Source of the DNA: Rugalucina vietnamica
Taxonomy: Eukaryota; Mollusca; Bivalvia; Lucinida; Lucinidae
Direction of reading: 5' to 3'
Length of the DNA: 64,000 nucleotides
Assembly: GCA_964017185.1 (NCBI GenBank)
Contig: OZ024872.1
Span: 39,314,188 to 39,378,187 of the forward strand
Under the pieces are notes generated by a model. That model saw nothing but the letters and a program-made list of their open reading frames with translations. It did no database searches and had not been told where the DNA came from. This document shows positions 12,517 through 25,100 of this stretch, one piece after another. Each line of letters opens with the position of its first letter. Position 1 is the stretch's first letter. Made by a program: the position numbers and the translations under genes.

Positions 12517-12702
12517 AGGAAAACATGTCCGAGAAATGAATACCCACTTAAACCCAGCTTTTTATCGGGAAAAAGGGGGTGGGGGTTGCAGGGGTATACC
12601 TTTTTTCAATTCTGACCCAAAACATAGATTGTGGGTACTCGTGTACCCACAATTAATGTTTTGAGCATAAATATTAAAACTATCATTCTTTTCTTTATTG
12701 AT

Positions 12703-12754
<52 letters not shown>

Positions 12755-12805
12755 ACTGAAACAATTCTCTGTATATTGCATGAGCAAGTTTTTGTAACGT
12801 TGGGG
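12517..12805 (+). mobile_element. Palindromic MITE family 1, copy a
   Basis: Starts CATCAGGAAAACATG, has the inverted core ATAGATTGTGGGTAC... and ends TATTGCATGAGCAAG. The GC-rich centre is lost here. A 48-nt T tract (12,704-12,751) sits where other copies have only a short T-rich stretch. Confidence 0.6.
12704..12751 (+). repeat. Poly-T tract (48 nt) inside a MITE
   Basis: Uninterrupted T run within MITE family 1 copy a; the same position is short in the copies at 28,366 and 26,360. Confidence 0.9.
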
Positions 12806-12954
12806 TCGTAGAAAAAAGACTGCTAAAATTAACGACTGAATACTGGTTTTGAAACGCTTTGAACGTCTGAGCCTACACAAGAAAAGTGGTTGAGTCAAAC
12901 CATTCATACAAACATTAAATCCTTTATTGTTTATTTGGGTGGTTATATTTGGAA

Positions 12955-13145
12955 AGGCATTTCACATGTGAGCCGCGTCATGAGAAAACCAGATTAGTGC
13001 CTATGTGATCAGCGCCTTTGCTAGAACAATACAATTTCTCTGCTACAAAGTCTTGTAGACAAAATTCAGGCTTCTAGCCTGCTTCTGTGGCGGACCTGGT
13101 CAGAAACCCCGAAGGCCGGTTTTCTCGCGTCGCGGCTCATGTCTT
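12955..13145. mobile_element. MITE family 2, degenerate copy
   Basis: Has both termini (GAGCCGCGTCATGAGAAAACC at the left, GGTTTTCTCGCGTCGCGGCTC at the right) but lacks the central hairpin of better copies at 44.7, 47.5, 48.5 and 61.2 kb. Confidence 0.55.
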
Positions 13146-13527
13146 TAGTGTAGAAAGTCCATGATATTAAAATGACAACGTCCTGTGACCATTGTTGTTG
13201 TCAACTGCCCTATTTGGCATTCATATGGGACAGTTTAGGACGGTTCTGTATTAACTCTTTATCAGGTTATTTTCGACTTTCTCCTTGCATTGCAACGTGT
13301 TCTTTTGCAAGTGTTTGTGACTGAAATTATACCCTGGTTAGGGGGTCCTCGTCAGTACACCAGATATAGTGATTGTTGTATCGAGGATACTTTGACACGA
13401 TGATATACAACGTCAGTATTTATTCTATCATAATCGTTTATTGCACTTTAGAAAATATAGTGATTACATCACTAAAATACTGTTGTAAATCTGTAACTAT
13501 GTAAAATAATGAGGAAAAGCCTGATTG

Positions 13528-13795
13528 CCTTTCATTACGAAAACTTGCCCATACAATATACAGAGATTTTTTCAGCTGTAAAAATGATAAATTTCATATG
13601 ATTTTTTTTTAATAATTATAAAATTTTTGCTCAAAACATTGATTGTGAGTAGCCTACACATTAGAACCGACCACAAGCTATGTTTCGGAACAAAAATAAG
13701 AAAAAAATTATAGCCCTTTATATCCCAGTTTTACTGAATAAAATTGGGGTTTAAAGGGGTATTTATTGCATGGACATGGACATGTTTTCCTGATG
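13528..13795 (+). mobile_element. Palindromic MITE family 1, copy b
   Basis: From CATTACGAAAACTTGCCC to CATGTTTTCCTGATG, with a decayed centre (TTAGAACCGACCACAAGC) instead of the perfect GC hairpin. Confidence 0.6.
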
Positions 13796-16700
13796 ATTGT
13801 CCTCCTTAAAATCTACACTTGTTTGTAACAAGAACCCACACTGCTATAGATTCCTTAAACTAAATAAGTTTTGCATCCAACTGCTTAATGCTTTGCTGAT
13901 AATTGGAAAAGCAAAATTTACTCGTGTATGGTCTATAGCTGGTTGGTTTCTATGTCAGTGTAAATTGAAAACAGACTAGCCTATACTGCATTGCATGACA
14001 TTGTCCATGCTTGAGAACCGCTGTATATCCGATGCACGTTGATAGACGGTGATCGTCGAGTATCAGTAACAAAACCTTGTTAGGGAAAGTAGGCTAATTC
14101 AGTTGTGTATTGTGATAATTGTTATCGCAGTTGTTTCCATTGAGTTGAACAGCGTGCATGTCGTCACAATATACTGTACCTCATAACTAGAAAGTTGGTG
14201 TGCGTGAACTAACACTTCATCTTTCATTTTGAAAGAAAACTGAAAGAAAAGGGAAATACATATAGAGGAACCCAAAATACAAATCTTCGAACTTTCAGAA
14301 CGACCCTCTTAACAGCTTAATTAAGTGACGTCATTTAAAATTTTCATTTTCTAGGAAACGGTGCATTTTCCAGGAAACGACAACACAAGAAAACCTATCT
14401 CGATTTCTAACAAAGTCCAACACACAACAGCCAGTAAAGTCAGAGAAGAAAGATTGAAACTAGAAATTTTGGATTTCGGAAAAGAAGGTCGCTGATTTGC
14501 TCCATCTGATCTCAGTGTTTCTGCATCGGATCCAAAATAACCGAGTTTCTGCATATACAAAACTTAGATTTTGTCACGATGTTGCTCATTATTTGTTTAC
14601 AAAAATGACAGAAGAAAGTTTCTTGAGCATTCTACTTTATTTTTCATTGTTAAACGACTTATTTCCCATGTATTGTTGGTGCTCAAATGGAGTCTTGTTG
14701 CGGTTGAAGGTGAGCATGTTATCCGAATTCGTTTTTAATTTTGGTTCATGTTTGAACTTGAATATTTTCAAATGTAGAAATTCTCCCGTTTGCTCATTTA
14801 GCCGTTAGATGGACTAAGGCATTCTTAAACATCCCATTGCCAAGTTAGAAGATTTGGCGTTGGAACAAAAACAATATTGCAATTTTAGAATGACAGGTAG
14901 TTTTGCTATTTCTGCATTTCTGTGATTCGGGACACCTGCCGTAAGTCAATGAGTCAATGACAATCATTCAAATAGTTTTGCAGACAATACATGAATTTGG
15001 TAGATGAAAGAAGATAATAAGTCCTACACTGGTGTTTTAACGATGAATGTGTGTTTTATTACCATAAAATGTAACTGACATTTGGCGGGAAATTCATCGG
15101 CCATTTTAGCACAGCGATAACGTCGGTAAAAGTTGGTCAACTTCTCAGCTTATTTGCTGGTTTCATAGAACTTCTCCCGCAAAACCCGAATGCTCGACGG
15201 AAGACCAGGGTTTCTTTGTAAGACTAAGCTATAAACCCAATGGATAAGCGTTGGAGTCATTTTTCTTTGCAAATCTGAAAGAAGGGGGTATTTCACTTCC
15301 TCCAGACTGATCATTCCAGACACTTATGTAATTTGATCTTAAAAGCTCACACTTCTCAATGTTTTGTTACACTGGTATGCAATTTAAGAAGTAGAACTAA
15401 GAGGCTCACTTCTGATAGATTTGCATGAGTGAACAACATTTTGAAATGCGTTTTTAAGCCACTTTAAATGTCGCTAGATTTGGCGGGAAATTCGGCAGCC
15501 ATGTTAAAGAATTATTTTGCATGCGGAAGAATGTTCCTTAAGAAAATGAAAATCGGTCAAATCGAACGTTTGCTTACCTACTGAGGTTCAAAGGTAGCCT
15601 GGGTGCATTCCCAGTGGAGTCCCACTACCTTGCGAACACAATGCACTTCTGGCTTTGTTTTGTTCCGACGATCTTCGAAAAATGTGACGTTGATACCTGC
15701 TGTGACAATATCGTCCCCCTTCCCAGACATCATCTGGAATCGGAGAATTGGAACATGTTTGACCATTAAAATACTAAATTATAAAACGAAATGACTCTAT
15801 CTTTCTTTTCCGGTATCTCGTTGAACTTCATTTTTCCCTAAAATAGCGTTAAAGTTTTATTGGTCAGATCTTCCATAGTTTAATATACTTTAATTTTTTT
15901 CTCAGTTCGAAAAGTTTTCCTCCCGTTTAAAGTGAAGTCGACGTTTATTTAAAGATTGTTTGATCTTTGTCGAAGTTTGTTCTCAAAACCAAACCGTCTT
16001 CGATCCCCACTGTGATCGATATTTATAAATTTTCATGTACATTTTTGTTAGTGAGAAACATTGTTGCAACAGTTTTCAATGAGCTAGAAGTGACGTACGA
16101 TCGCTCAGAAAGCTTCACAGAATACGTTATAAGAAAATGAGTGACTATGAAGCTCAGAATACACGTTGGTCCTTTGAACCAATGTTTTAGACTTCCCTTG
16201 TGATTTTTTTTTTGGAATTAAAGTACGGTATATGTATCTGGTTATCGGCGCCGGTTAATAAGGCTCGATGATGAGGGTTCATTACCCGAAATTGCGCGAT
16301 ATGATCTATAATATCTCCCTTTTCACTGCTTCCAGGGGATCTTTTATATTTTATTTGTTTCAGGCAAGGATATGTGTTGTAACTTGCTAAGAGACTGTCC
16401 ATCAGCTTAAAGACTTCACTTTAATTCCAAGTGCCACTGAATATTTGAATAGACGCCATTTAGATTTTCTGTTTTGTGGACATGCGATTGGCATTAATTT
16501 CGCCATTTTTTGTCTGACAAATTATGGAAAAGATTATGGGCTACCGTTCCAGTATGTCAAGAGAATAATAATTAAGCGCTGATCTTACGTCTTATTCTGA
16601 AAGCAGTACCAGTTAGATTGAATGAACCGTAAATTAAACGAGGATCTTTCTTACAAGCATAAAATCATGTAGGAAGAAATATATTTCGATCTAGTTCATG

Positions 16701-17734
16701 TTGAAACAAGGCCAGAAAAAGTATTAGAATCTAGAGATTTTCAAGATACCATTTTACAGCTGTACGCCTTTTTCGAACCAGTCCATCAGCATTTCATTTC
16801 ATTTTATCGTTATTGCAATAAATATGCTTCATCCATTTTTCCATTATCGTTGTTGATTGCGATTGCCTAACTAGGGCATGTGAGGCCAAAGATCCGGTAT
16901 GCTCATAAACTACCAAACGAATTAAAATTCGTTATTGCCTTAAAGACGCCAGATCAGCTTATATCAGTCTTCGCCGATCGTGTACAACAATAGAGAAATA
17001 ATGCAATGGAATCTTATAAAAAGTGTCTTTAGCGTTACGATCTCGCTTACATTTCCACTCGTCAACTAAACGTTGACAACTTTAGCAAATGTATTATTTG
17101 GTAAATAGGTTACTCTATATGCGGCATCTTTAATATTCATATATATGCGTGGTCGGCTAGTCCATCTGTTATAGAAAAGGTAGACCGCTGTCATATATTT
17201 TCCGTTAGTATGTTGTCCAATCCAGTGAATTAGGCAAAGTCCTGTTTCATTCTTATTTTTATCGGAAAACCTGTACTTTTGAGTTGAATCTTTTATCTGT
17301 ATACCTTTAGCGTTTACCAATATTAAAAGTAGTATAGGTCTAATAAAGAGGTGCCGCCCATACAGTAACCTATTTGCCGAATAATATATGCCTGTTGAAA
17401 AATTATGCAAACCATTACAGTGTGCATTATTGGCATATAGCGTCTTACAGTTCTTTAAACACATGAAATTGGCGAACTCAATTTTGTAAGTGTACGTAAG
17501 TTGTCTTTGGCGTTAAATTAAACTTCCTCAGAACTGAGTTGAATTTTTATCCCAAATAGTCACGATTATTTAATTGTTGAACACTAATTAGTGTCTTATC
17601 GTTGTGCTTTGGCGGGGTCCGTCTCAAAGCAAGTTCGTCAGTTGATTTCCCCCTGATATAGTCAACACTACTTCGATTTTTAGATTTCAGGTGTTAGGCA
17701 TGTATTTAGGATTTCAGGTGTTAGTCATGTTAGT
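13796..17734. other. No gene or repeat recognised
   Basis: Longest near-repeat-free stretch of the window. Frames are short (up to 132 codons on the minus strand at 17,066-17,464) and show no known motif. TGGCGGGAAATTC occurs twice (~15,083 and ~15,481), with a similar following context. Confidence 0.5.
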
Positions 17735-18405
17735 CACCTTTTGAAAATTGACAATCCTTATTTTGAAGGACTGGTCAAACAAGTTTAACCCCCTGAACTA
17801 CAGTTAAATAAAGCGAACAACACAGATACCGAAGCCCCCTTTTTAGACTTACATCTATCGCAAATGGATTTGTTTCTTCTAAAATTTATGATAAACGCGA
17901 TGACTTTGATTTTGATAAAGTGAACTTTCCGTTTTTGGATGGTGACGTTCCTCGCCGTGCTTCTTATGGTGTATGCATTTCGCAACTAATAAGGTTTGCT
18001 AGATCATGCTGCGGAATTCAATGAATAAATGTTTAACAGCTAAACTTCTCCAGCAGGGCTATCGGTATCATAAACTTCGAAAAACATTTTCTTAACTTTA
18101 TTGCAGACACTATGAATTGATTTCCAAATTTAATGTTGGGCTAAAGACCCTTTTATGCGAGGGCCTTTCGGAGCCAGAATTTTATGGTGACTTGGTTTAC
18201 AAAAAGAAACTTATAGGAATGAATGATTTTTCTTTTCAATTCAGAAAAATCATTACACGTTACAGACGTATAGGATATAACTTAAATGTTATGCGACGGT
18301 CTGCATGCTTAGTTTTTAACCCAATCATGGTTGATAACTATGCTGCCTTCTTTAATTGCGCGCCGGTGGGTCGGGCGTCAGACTCTATGATGGCCCCGAC
18401 ATAAA
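17735..18405 (+). pseudogene. Penelope-like RT fragment, copy 2
   Basis: Plus-strand relative of the RT at 2,154-3,356, starting at the LLKIDNPYFEG position and ending at the same SDSMMAPT terminus. It is broken: a TAA follows the QV of the NQIYPPEL region, the SVANGF region has lost residues, and the stretch at ~18,003-18,030 is deleted and shifted. From 18,117 a 95-residue frame is open to the native stop. The catalytic palm motifs are absent, so it is inert. Confidence 0.75.
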
Positions 18406-18471
18406 GCTATTCATTTTAGCTGGTTGGGGCCGGAGCTTCTTGTCTGTTGCTTGGCCCACCGGGGTTCAACT

Positions 18472-18527
<56 letters not shown>

Positions 18528-18570
18528 TTTTTTGTTTTTTGTTGTTTTTTTTTTTTTGTTTTTTTTTTTT

Positions 18571-18601
<31 letters not shown>

Positions 18602-19140
18602 TTTGCTCTGAAGTTATTTGGCGCCCAGGGATCTCCATCGTCGGGCAGCTTACTCAATCTGTGAGTCCTCGTTTTTGATTCATCATGGTGTTTATCATGA
18701 TTTATTTGTTTGTCCATGATGATTCATTGACTAGCTAGAGATTCACTAAGAGGACATAACAACTAACTAAATGTTGTGAACCACTGCAGAAGCTGAGGGT
18801 GAGGTTAGGTACCTGTAAAATTGATTTAAGCCCGCCAGTAATTTTACATTACTGATCGTTCCAAGGCGTTCTTCTGTAGTGGTTCTTTTTGTTTCATGTC
18901 TTGGTGTTTAAAAATTTTTGTGCTGTTGGCGCCTTATGTATGTTATCATATCTTAGTTAAGTTTAGGTAACTGAGTGGCCACCTATTGGGAAAATAGCTG
19001 CTCATTCGGCATATGATATGTTTTCATGGTATAAGTACCTGATTGTTAATTTAGTTTTTTCCCACCTCGGTTCTTGGAGTGGGAATCTTTTTCTGATTGC
19101 GCCTTTTCCTGATCGTTGCCTACTTGTACCTTTTTTAGTG
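18406..19140 (+). mobile_element. Penelope-like copy 2, 3' region with T/G expansion
   Basis: Matches the 3' region of copy 1 (CACCGGGGTTCAACTG, GGCGCCCAGGGATC, CCACCTATTGGGAAAATAGC, CCTTTTCCTGATC). It is interrupted by a 132-bp T-rich tract with scattered G. Confidence 0.7.
18473..18604 (+). repeat. 132-bp poly-T tract with G interruptions
   Basis: Pure T for about 54 nt, then T runs separated by single G. Copies 1 and 3 have only a short TTTTTCTTT stretch at this place, so the tract expanded in situ. Confidence 0.9.
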
Positions 19141-19336
19141 TTATAAATATGAATGTACATGTATGCATGTTTTTAACACTTTTACTTTGCCACAAAATGC
19201 AAAGTTTTAACGAATTGTTAAATACCGAAGCTGTACTAAAGAAAACCCTACGTGTAAGTCTCCTCTACCGAACATCGGTTTCTAAATGTATATGAAATAT
19301 ATGTTCAACTGATGACCATATAAACCATTTGTCATT

Positions 19337-19398
19337 ATGTCTCCCCCCTTCAGGGTCGGGAGACATCTTGTTTTTCCCCGTGCGTCTGTCTGTCCGTC

Positions 19399-19433
<35 letters not shown>

Positions 19434-20530
19434 CCGTCACAAATCGTGTCCGCTCTATACTTGAAAACCGTTAAAGATTTTTAAATGAAACTTGGTACAC
19501 TTGTAAACCACGACGAGACGATGTGTCATGCACAAGAACCATAACTCTAGCTTGAGTATTTTTGGAGTTATTACCCTTTGATTATTTTCGATACAATTTC
19601 GTGTCCGCTCTATAACTTGAAAACCGTTTATGATTTTTCAATAAAACTTGGTACACTTATTAAGCATGATCAGACGATGTGCCATGCTTAATAACCATAA
19701 CTCTGGCTTGAGTATTTTATGAGTTATTTCCCTTTGCTTATTTTCCATACAATTTCGTGTCCGCCTTATAACTCAAAAACCGTAAGAGATATTTCAATGA
19801 AACTTGGTACACTTATAAAGCATGATGAGATGATGTGTCGTGCTAAAGAACCATAACTCTTGCTTGCATATCTTTGGAGTAATTTCCCTTTGATTATTTT
19901 CCATACAATTTCGTGTCCACTCTATAATTTGAAAATCGTAAGAGAAATTACAGTGAAACTTGGTACTCTTATAAAGCACGATGAGACGATGTGTCATGCA
20001 CAAGAATTATAACTCTTGCTTTCATATCTTTGGAGTTATGTCCCTTTGATTATTTTTCCATACAATTTCATGTCGGCTCTATAACTTGAAAACCATAAAA
20101 ATATTTCAATGAAACTTGGTACACTTATAAAGCACGATAAGATGATGTGTCATGCTGAAGAACCATAACTCTTGCTTGCATATCTTTGGAGTTATTTCCC
20201 TTTGATTATTTTTCATACAATTTTGTGTCTGCTCTATAACTAAAAAACCATTAGAGATTTTTCAATGAACCATGCTACACTTATAAAGCATGATGAGACG
20301 ATGTGTCATGCACAAGAATCATTACTCTTGCTTTCATATTTTTGGAGTTATTTCCCTTTGATTATCTCCATACAATTTCGTGCCCGCTCTATAACTTGAA
20401 AACCGTAAGAGATATTTCAATAGAACTTGGTACACTTATAAAACAGAATGACAGGATATGTGATGCACAAGAACAAACTATAACTATTGCTTGCATATTT
20501 TGGACATGCACGTAGAAAGGGGGGAGACAT
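19337..20530 (+). mobile_element. TIR element with seven ~156-bp internal repeats
   Basis: Ends in perfect 14-bp inverted repeats: ATGTCTCCCCCCTT (19,337-19,350) and its complement (20,517-20,530). A GTCC/GTCT microsatellite (19,383-19,437) follows the left end. Seven tandem units start at CGTGTCC near 19,445, 19,600, 19,756, 19,912, 20,069, 20,224 and 20,379. Each carries AACTTGAAAACCG, TTTCAATGAAACTTGG and ACCATAACTCTTGC. No transposase is encoded. The mechanism of mobility is unknown to me. Confidence 0.75.
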
Positions 20531-21168
20531 CAGTTTTCACATAGAAAACAAATTCTAGTTTCTTTCTGTCTTCTACATTCTCGCGACCAGTAGTTGAAAT
20601 TCAATATCGCCTGACATCTTGTTTGATTGTATGCTTTAAGGCTATTGACTTTGTTATACAATTCGCTGTAGTTTGGCAGATATTGGCATTATACTGTCAG
20701 TTTAGTCTGGCAAATTATATTCTACGACAATGGTTATTGGCTGAACTAACATTCTATGATGTTTAATCGAAAAGCTCTAGACGCTTGCATACTGATGTAT
20801 ATAGCTTAATTTTCTACCAACGTTCCCCTTATCCCCTTAATTTATTTACCAATATCCCCGTAACCGAATATCCCCGATTCCTGACCTCTTTATAACTGTC
20901 GTCCATATAATCCGCGCAATGTTGATTGTCATGTCAATAGGTCGCACAATCCATTTATATACAGCGTCGAAATAGGTAAACAAGTTATAAATAGCAATCC
21001 GGAAAGTGTACGCCTTTTCCCGGAGAATCAAGAGTTTTCCCTTTTATGCTAAGTGCATTTAGAATCCAAAATAAGTTAACGCTGAAGTCAAAGTCGTGAT
21101 AGTACGACCGTGGGTCACTAAGTGTTTAGGTATCGATTAAATTTTGGTAGGCGTTCGAATCCCATTTT

Positions 21169-21201
<33 letters not shown>

Positions 21202-21620
21202 CCGAGGATTAGTCGATATTTAAAAGTACAAAAACATGACATGTTTACAAAATTGGATTATACCAGCGTGAGACTTGATACATTGGTAAAAAAAACAAAC
21301 ATAACTATTAAAGATATTTTTTTCATGTGGGCTTAAAGTATACAACAGATGTACTTCATAAAACATTTTTCCTAAAATATCTTCAGACTGGAAGACCATA
21401 TATAAATTTAAATGACATCTGGGGAAAGGTTAATTACCAAAACAGACGTTCAACAGGAAATGAAATTCAAATTAACGCCATCCGTGGGCTTCGAGACACT
21501 TTATTGTTTCGAACAGGAGCTGAAATTAGACGACGCACCGTTTTATTACTAGTAGGAAATAAACACGAGTTGATATATCGTCAATTTTGCGTCGCAGAAA
21601 AGCTCATTGCATCAGAAAAA
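20531..21620. other. No gene recognised
   Basis: Contains the weak SINE remnant and a 109-codon frame (21,327-21,656) that runs into a MITE. No domain recognised. Confidence 0.4.
21090..21201 (+). repeat. Possible tRNA-derived SINE remnant with T tail
   Basis: A B-box-like CGTTCGAATCC is preceded by a tRNA-like head (GTCACTAAGTGTTTAGG) and followed by a T29 run (21,173-21,201). The A box is poor and no cloverleaf can be drawn, so this is weak. Confidence 0.3.
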
Positions 21621-21890
21621 CATATCCATGAAAAGTATACCCCACTTTTTATATAGAAAAAAACTTGGATTGGAAGGGGTATACCTATCTTTCTTATTTT
21701 TGCTACAAAACATAGATTATGGGTACTCGTTAGAACCGCCTCGACGAGGCGGTTCTAACGTGTACCCAAAACCGCCTCGACGAGGCGGTTCTTACGTGTA
21801 CCCACAATCTATGTTTTAGAGCAAAAGTAAGAAAAAAATGGTATACCCCTGCATACCCCAGTTTTACTATATCAAAGTGGGGTACATGGG
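21619..21890 (+). mobile_element. Palindromic MITE family 1, copy c, doubled hairpin
   Basis: Left end CATCAGAAAAACATATCC. The central GC palindrome occurs twice in tandem (AACCGCCTCGACGAGGCGGTT at ~21,735 and ~21,770), between inverted ATAGATT...GGGTAC blocks. It is flanked by a 46-bp direct duplication (21,555-21,600 and 21,909-21,954). Confidence 0.7.
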
Positions 21891-22185
21891 GGATTCGTTA
21901 CATTGATGGGAAATAAACACGAGTTGATATATCGTCAATTTTGCGTCGCAGAAATCAGACCGAAGCAAACAAAACACAAAAGGCAAAAGTTTTTGCATCT
22001 GACGAACGTGGGATTCAAACCTATACGGAAATGGCGACGTCGCTAAACATTGTACTTCGTCTCCGAGTTAAAGTGCTACTAGGTGCCGAGAAACGAATAT
22101 TTCGTCGCAATTTCATATTGTTTTTATCTGTCTACTTATCAGCCAAGTTTACAACCCATCAACTTACGAATTTTCTTGTTTAAGT

Positions 22186-25100
22186 ATGATCATTGCATTG
22201 CAACAAAACAACGAGTCATACAAAAATATCAAGTTAATGCAACGTTGCTGTAAAAAAATTAGTCCACCTATAAACAACCTAAAATTTACTAAAACATGTA
22301 TCCGTATTCTATCAAATAGCTGTTTCCTGTTATGGATCGGTTGGCTACTTATGCAATCTGGGGATATTCATCCTAACCCAGGTGCAGATTCTACAAGCAC
22401 AGTTCACGAAGACAGTCTTTCCAGTGATGTTCTAACAAATCACCTAAGTATTTTTCACCTTAACATTCTAAGCTTGTTACCAAAGATAGGCGTTATGAGA
22501 GCTGAATCCGACTCGTATGACATATTAGTTCTTAGTGGCTTAATCCGAACATATCCGATACTGATATCGCTATTCTAAATTTCTTACCACCTTTCCGAAC
22601 AGATAGGCGAGATCGAATTGGGGGCGGCGTAGCTATCTTTGCCCGCGATACTCTCCTTTGTAGGCGTCGTAATGATCTAGAAATTAATGGACTTGAAGCA
22701 GTCTGGATAGAATTAACTATAAAATCAAAGAAAATTCTTTTAGGAAGTATTTACAGACCCCCTGACAGCACTGCCGACTATTTCAACCTAATGTTAGAGA
22801 GTATAGACCGTGCATACAACACAAACATACATGACATTATCATAACAGGCGATTTCAACTATAATATGATGACAAATAGCAAAAACAAAATGACCGACCT
22901 AATTCTACAGTATAACCTCACACAACTGATAACGGACGCAACGCATTTCACTGAGGCATCTAGCTCGCTCATAGACTTGATAATGGTAAGAAATAAGAAC
23001 AGCATTGTAACAAGTGGTGTTTTAGAACCCCTGTTTCCACATCTAAAAAGATACCATTGTCCTATCTTGGTTCTTTTAAAATTTATCCGCCCTAAAGTGA
23101 AAACATATAAAAGAAAAATATGGAATTATCAAAGAGCCGATTTCGATAAATATCGACAACTACTATCAGAGCAGGATCTGCCAAATAAGATTAAAAATAA
23201 CGAACTTGATTATAGTATTCAAATCGTCGCCGACGCAATTTACGATGCAGCTGATAAATCGATTCCAAACAAGATTGTTTACATACGACCTAGTGACTAC
23301 CCCTGGATTACCTGCCATATAAAGTCATTAATTCGCGAAAGACGACGCGTATACAACAGATTTAAGAAAACAAACAACCATTCTTATTGGAATCAGTTCA
23401 AGGTACTACGAAACAACGTAATAAACTTAATAAGAAAATCTAAACAAAACTATTTCGATAAACTTGAAAACAACATTAACAATGAAAATCTTAACTCCAA
23501 ATTATTCTGGAAAACGTCAAAACAGCTATAAGGATTAGGAAAAAATTCACAGTCAATACCAGCCCTAATTCTAAATAATTAACATGCCGAAACCGACTAT
23601 CAAAAAGCAAATATGTTAAACAATTATTTTTCATCCCAATCTGTCGTTGACGATAATAACAAAATATTGCCCCCTCCAAAAACCATATGACGTGACCGTC
23701 TCGACATTCTTGAAATTTCACCACAGTCAGTCAAAGATGTTTTTGATGGATTAGACGTAAATAAATCTTGTGGTCCTGATCTTATGAGCCCCCGCCTCCT
23801 CAAAGAGGGCTCCCAGATTCTAGCTGAGCCTTACTCCTTAATTTTTACCTCGTCCCTTCGTTCAGAAAAATTCCCAACACAATGGAAAGACAGCAACATT
23901 ACAGCACTTCATAAAAAAGACGATCGTTCAATGCCATCAAATTATCGACCAGTTTCGCTTTTATGTCAGGCGGGGAAAAGCTTTGAAAAATGCATACACA
24001 AACATTTATACAACTACATTAATGAACACAAACTACTAACGCCTTTTCAGTCAGGCTTTGTCCCAGGAGACTCCACGACCTTCCAGCTACTTCATATCTA
24101 TCATACGTTTTGCGAAGCTGTTGACAGTGGCAAGGAAGTTCGTGTAGTCTTCTGTGACATAAGCAAGGCGTTCGACAGGGTATGGCATAGAGGCCTAATT
24201 CACATGTTGCAAGATATAGGTTGTTCGAAGTCTCTGATAAAATGGTTCGCAAGTTACTTAACTAACAGACGACAGCGCGTTGTGTTGAACGGACAAGCAT
24301 CTGAATGGTCCTACGTAAAGGCAGGCGTTCCCCAGGGTTCTATCCTGGGGCCACTGTTATTTCTTATATACATCAATGATATTGTAAATGAAATTCAGGC
24401 ATCTGTCAGACTGTTTGCAGATGACACAAGTCTATATATAATCGTTGAAAACCCTTTTGCTGCTGCTATTACATTAAATAATGATCTATATTTCATCACA
24501 CCCTGGGCAAGTGACTGGCTCGTTAACGTCAATGCAGCCAAAACTTTATCTATGCTCTTAACTTTGAAGCATTTCTCACCATATCACCCACCTCTTTTTA
24601 TGAACGGAACAGCTATAACTGAAACCACTTCGCATAAACATCTGGGACTCACTCTTTCAAAAAATTGTAGCTGGAACGAACACATTAATAATATTACTTC
24701 TACAGCTTGCACAAGACTTAATCTTTTACGAACACTCAAATTCAAAATAAATAGAAATGCTCTTGAAAAAATATATAACAGCTTCATCAGACCTCTACTA
24801 GAATATAGCGACGCAGTCTGGGACAATTCCAGTAAATAATGTAAAAAGCAACTGGAGACAATTCACAACGAAGCAGCTAGGATAATTACTGGAGCAACGA
24901 AACTATGCAGTATATCGAAATTACTAACAGACTTGGGATGGGAAACATTACAGGAAAGACGCTTGAAGCATAAACTGGTTATCCTATACAAAATGTTAAA
25001 TGGTAGTGCACCCGAATATCTTCAAAGATTAACTCCGCCAACAGTTCAAGATGCAACGTCCCGCAATTTAAGAAATTCCAACGACCTAAGAAACATTAGA

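Noticed and set aside
18411-18717. Poly-Phe and poly-Lys frames
   Set aside because: Translations of T/G homopolymer tracts; the same applies at 8.2, 12.7 and 49.9 kb.
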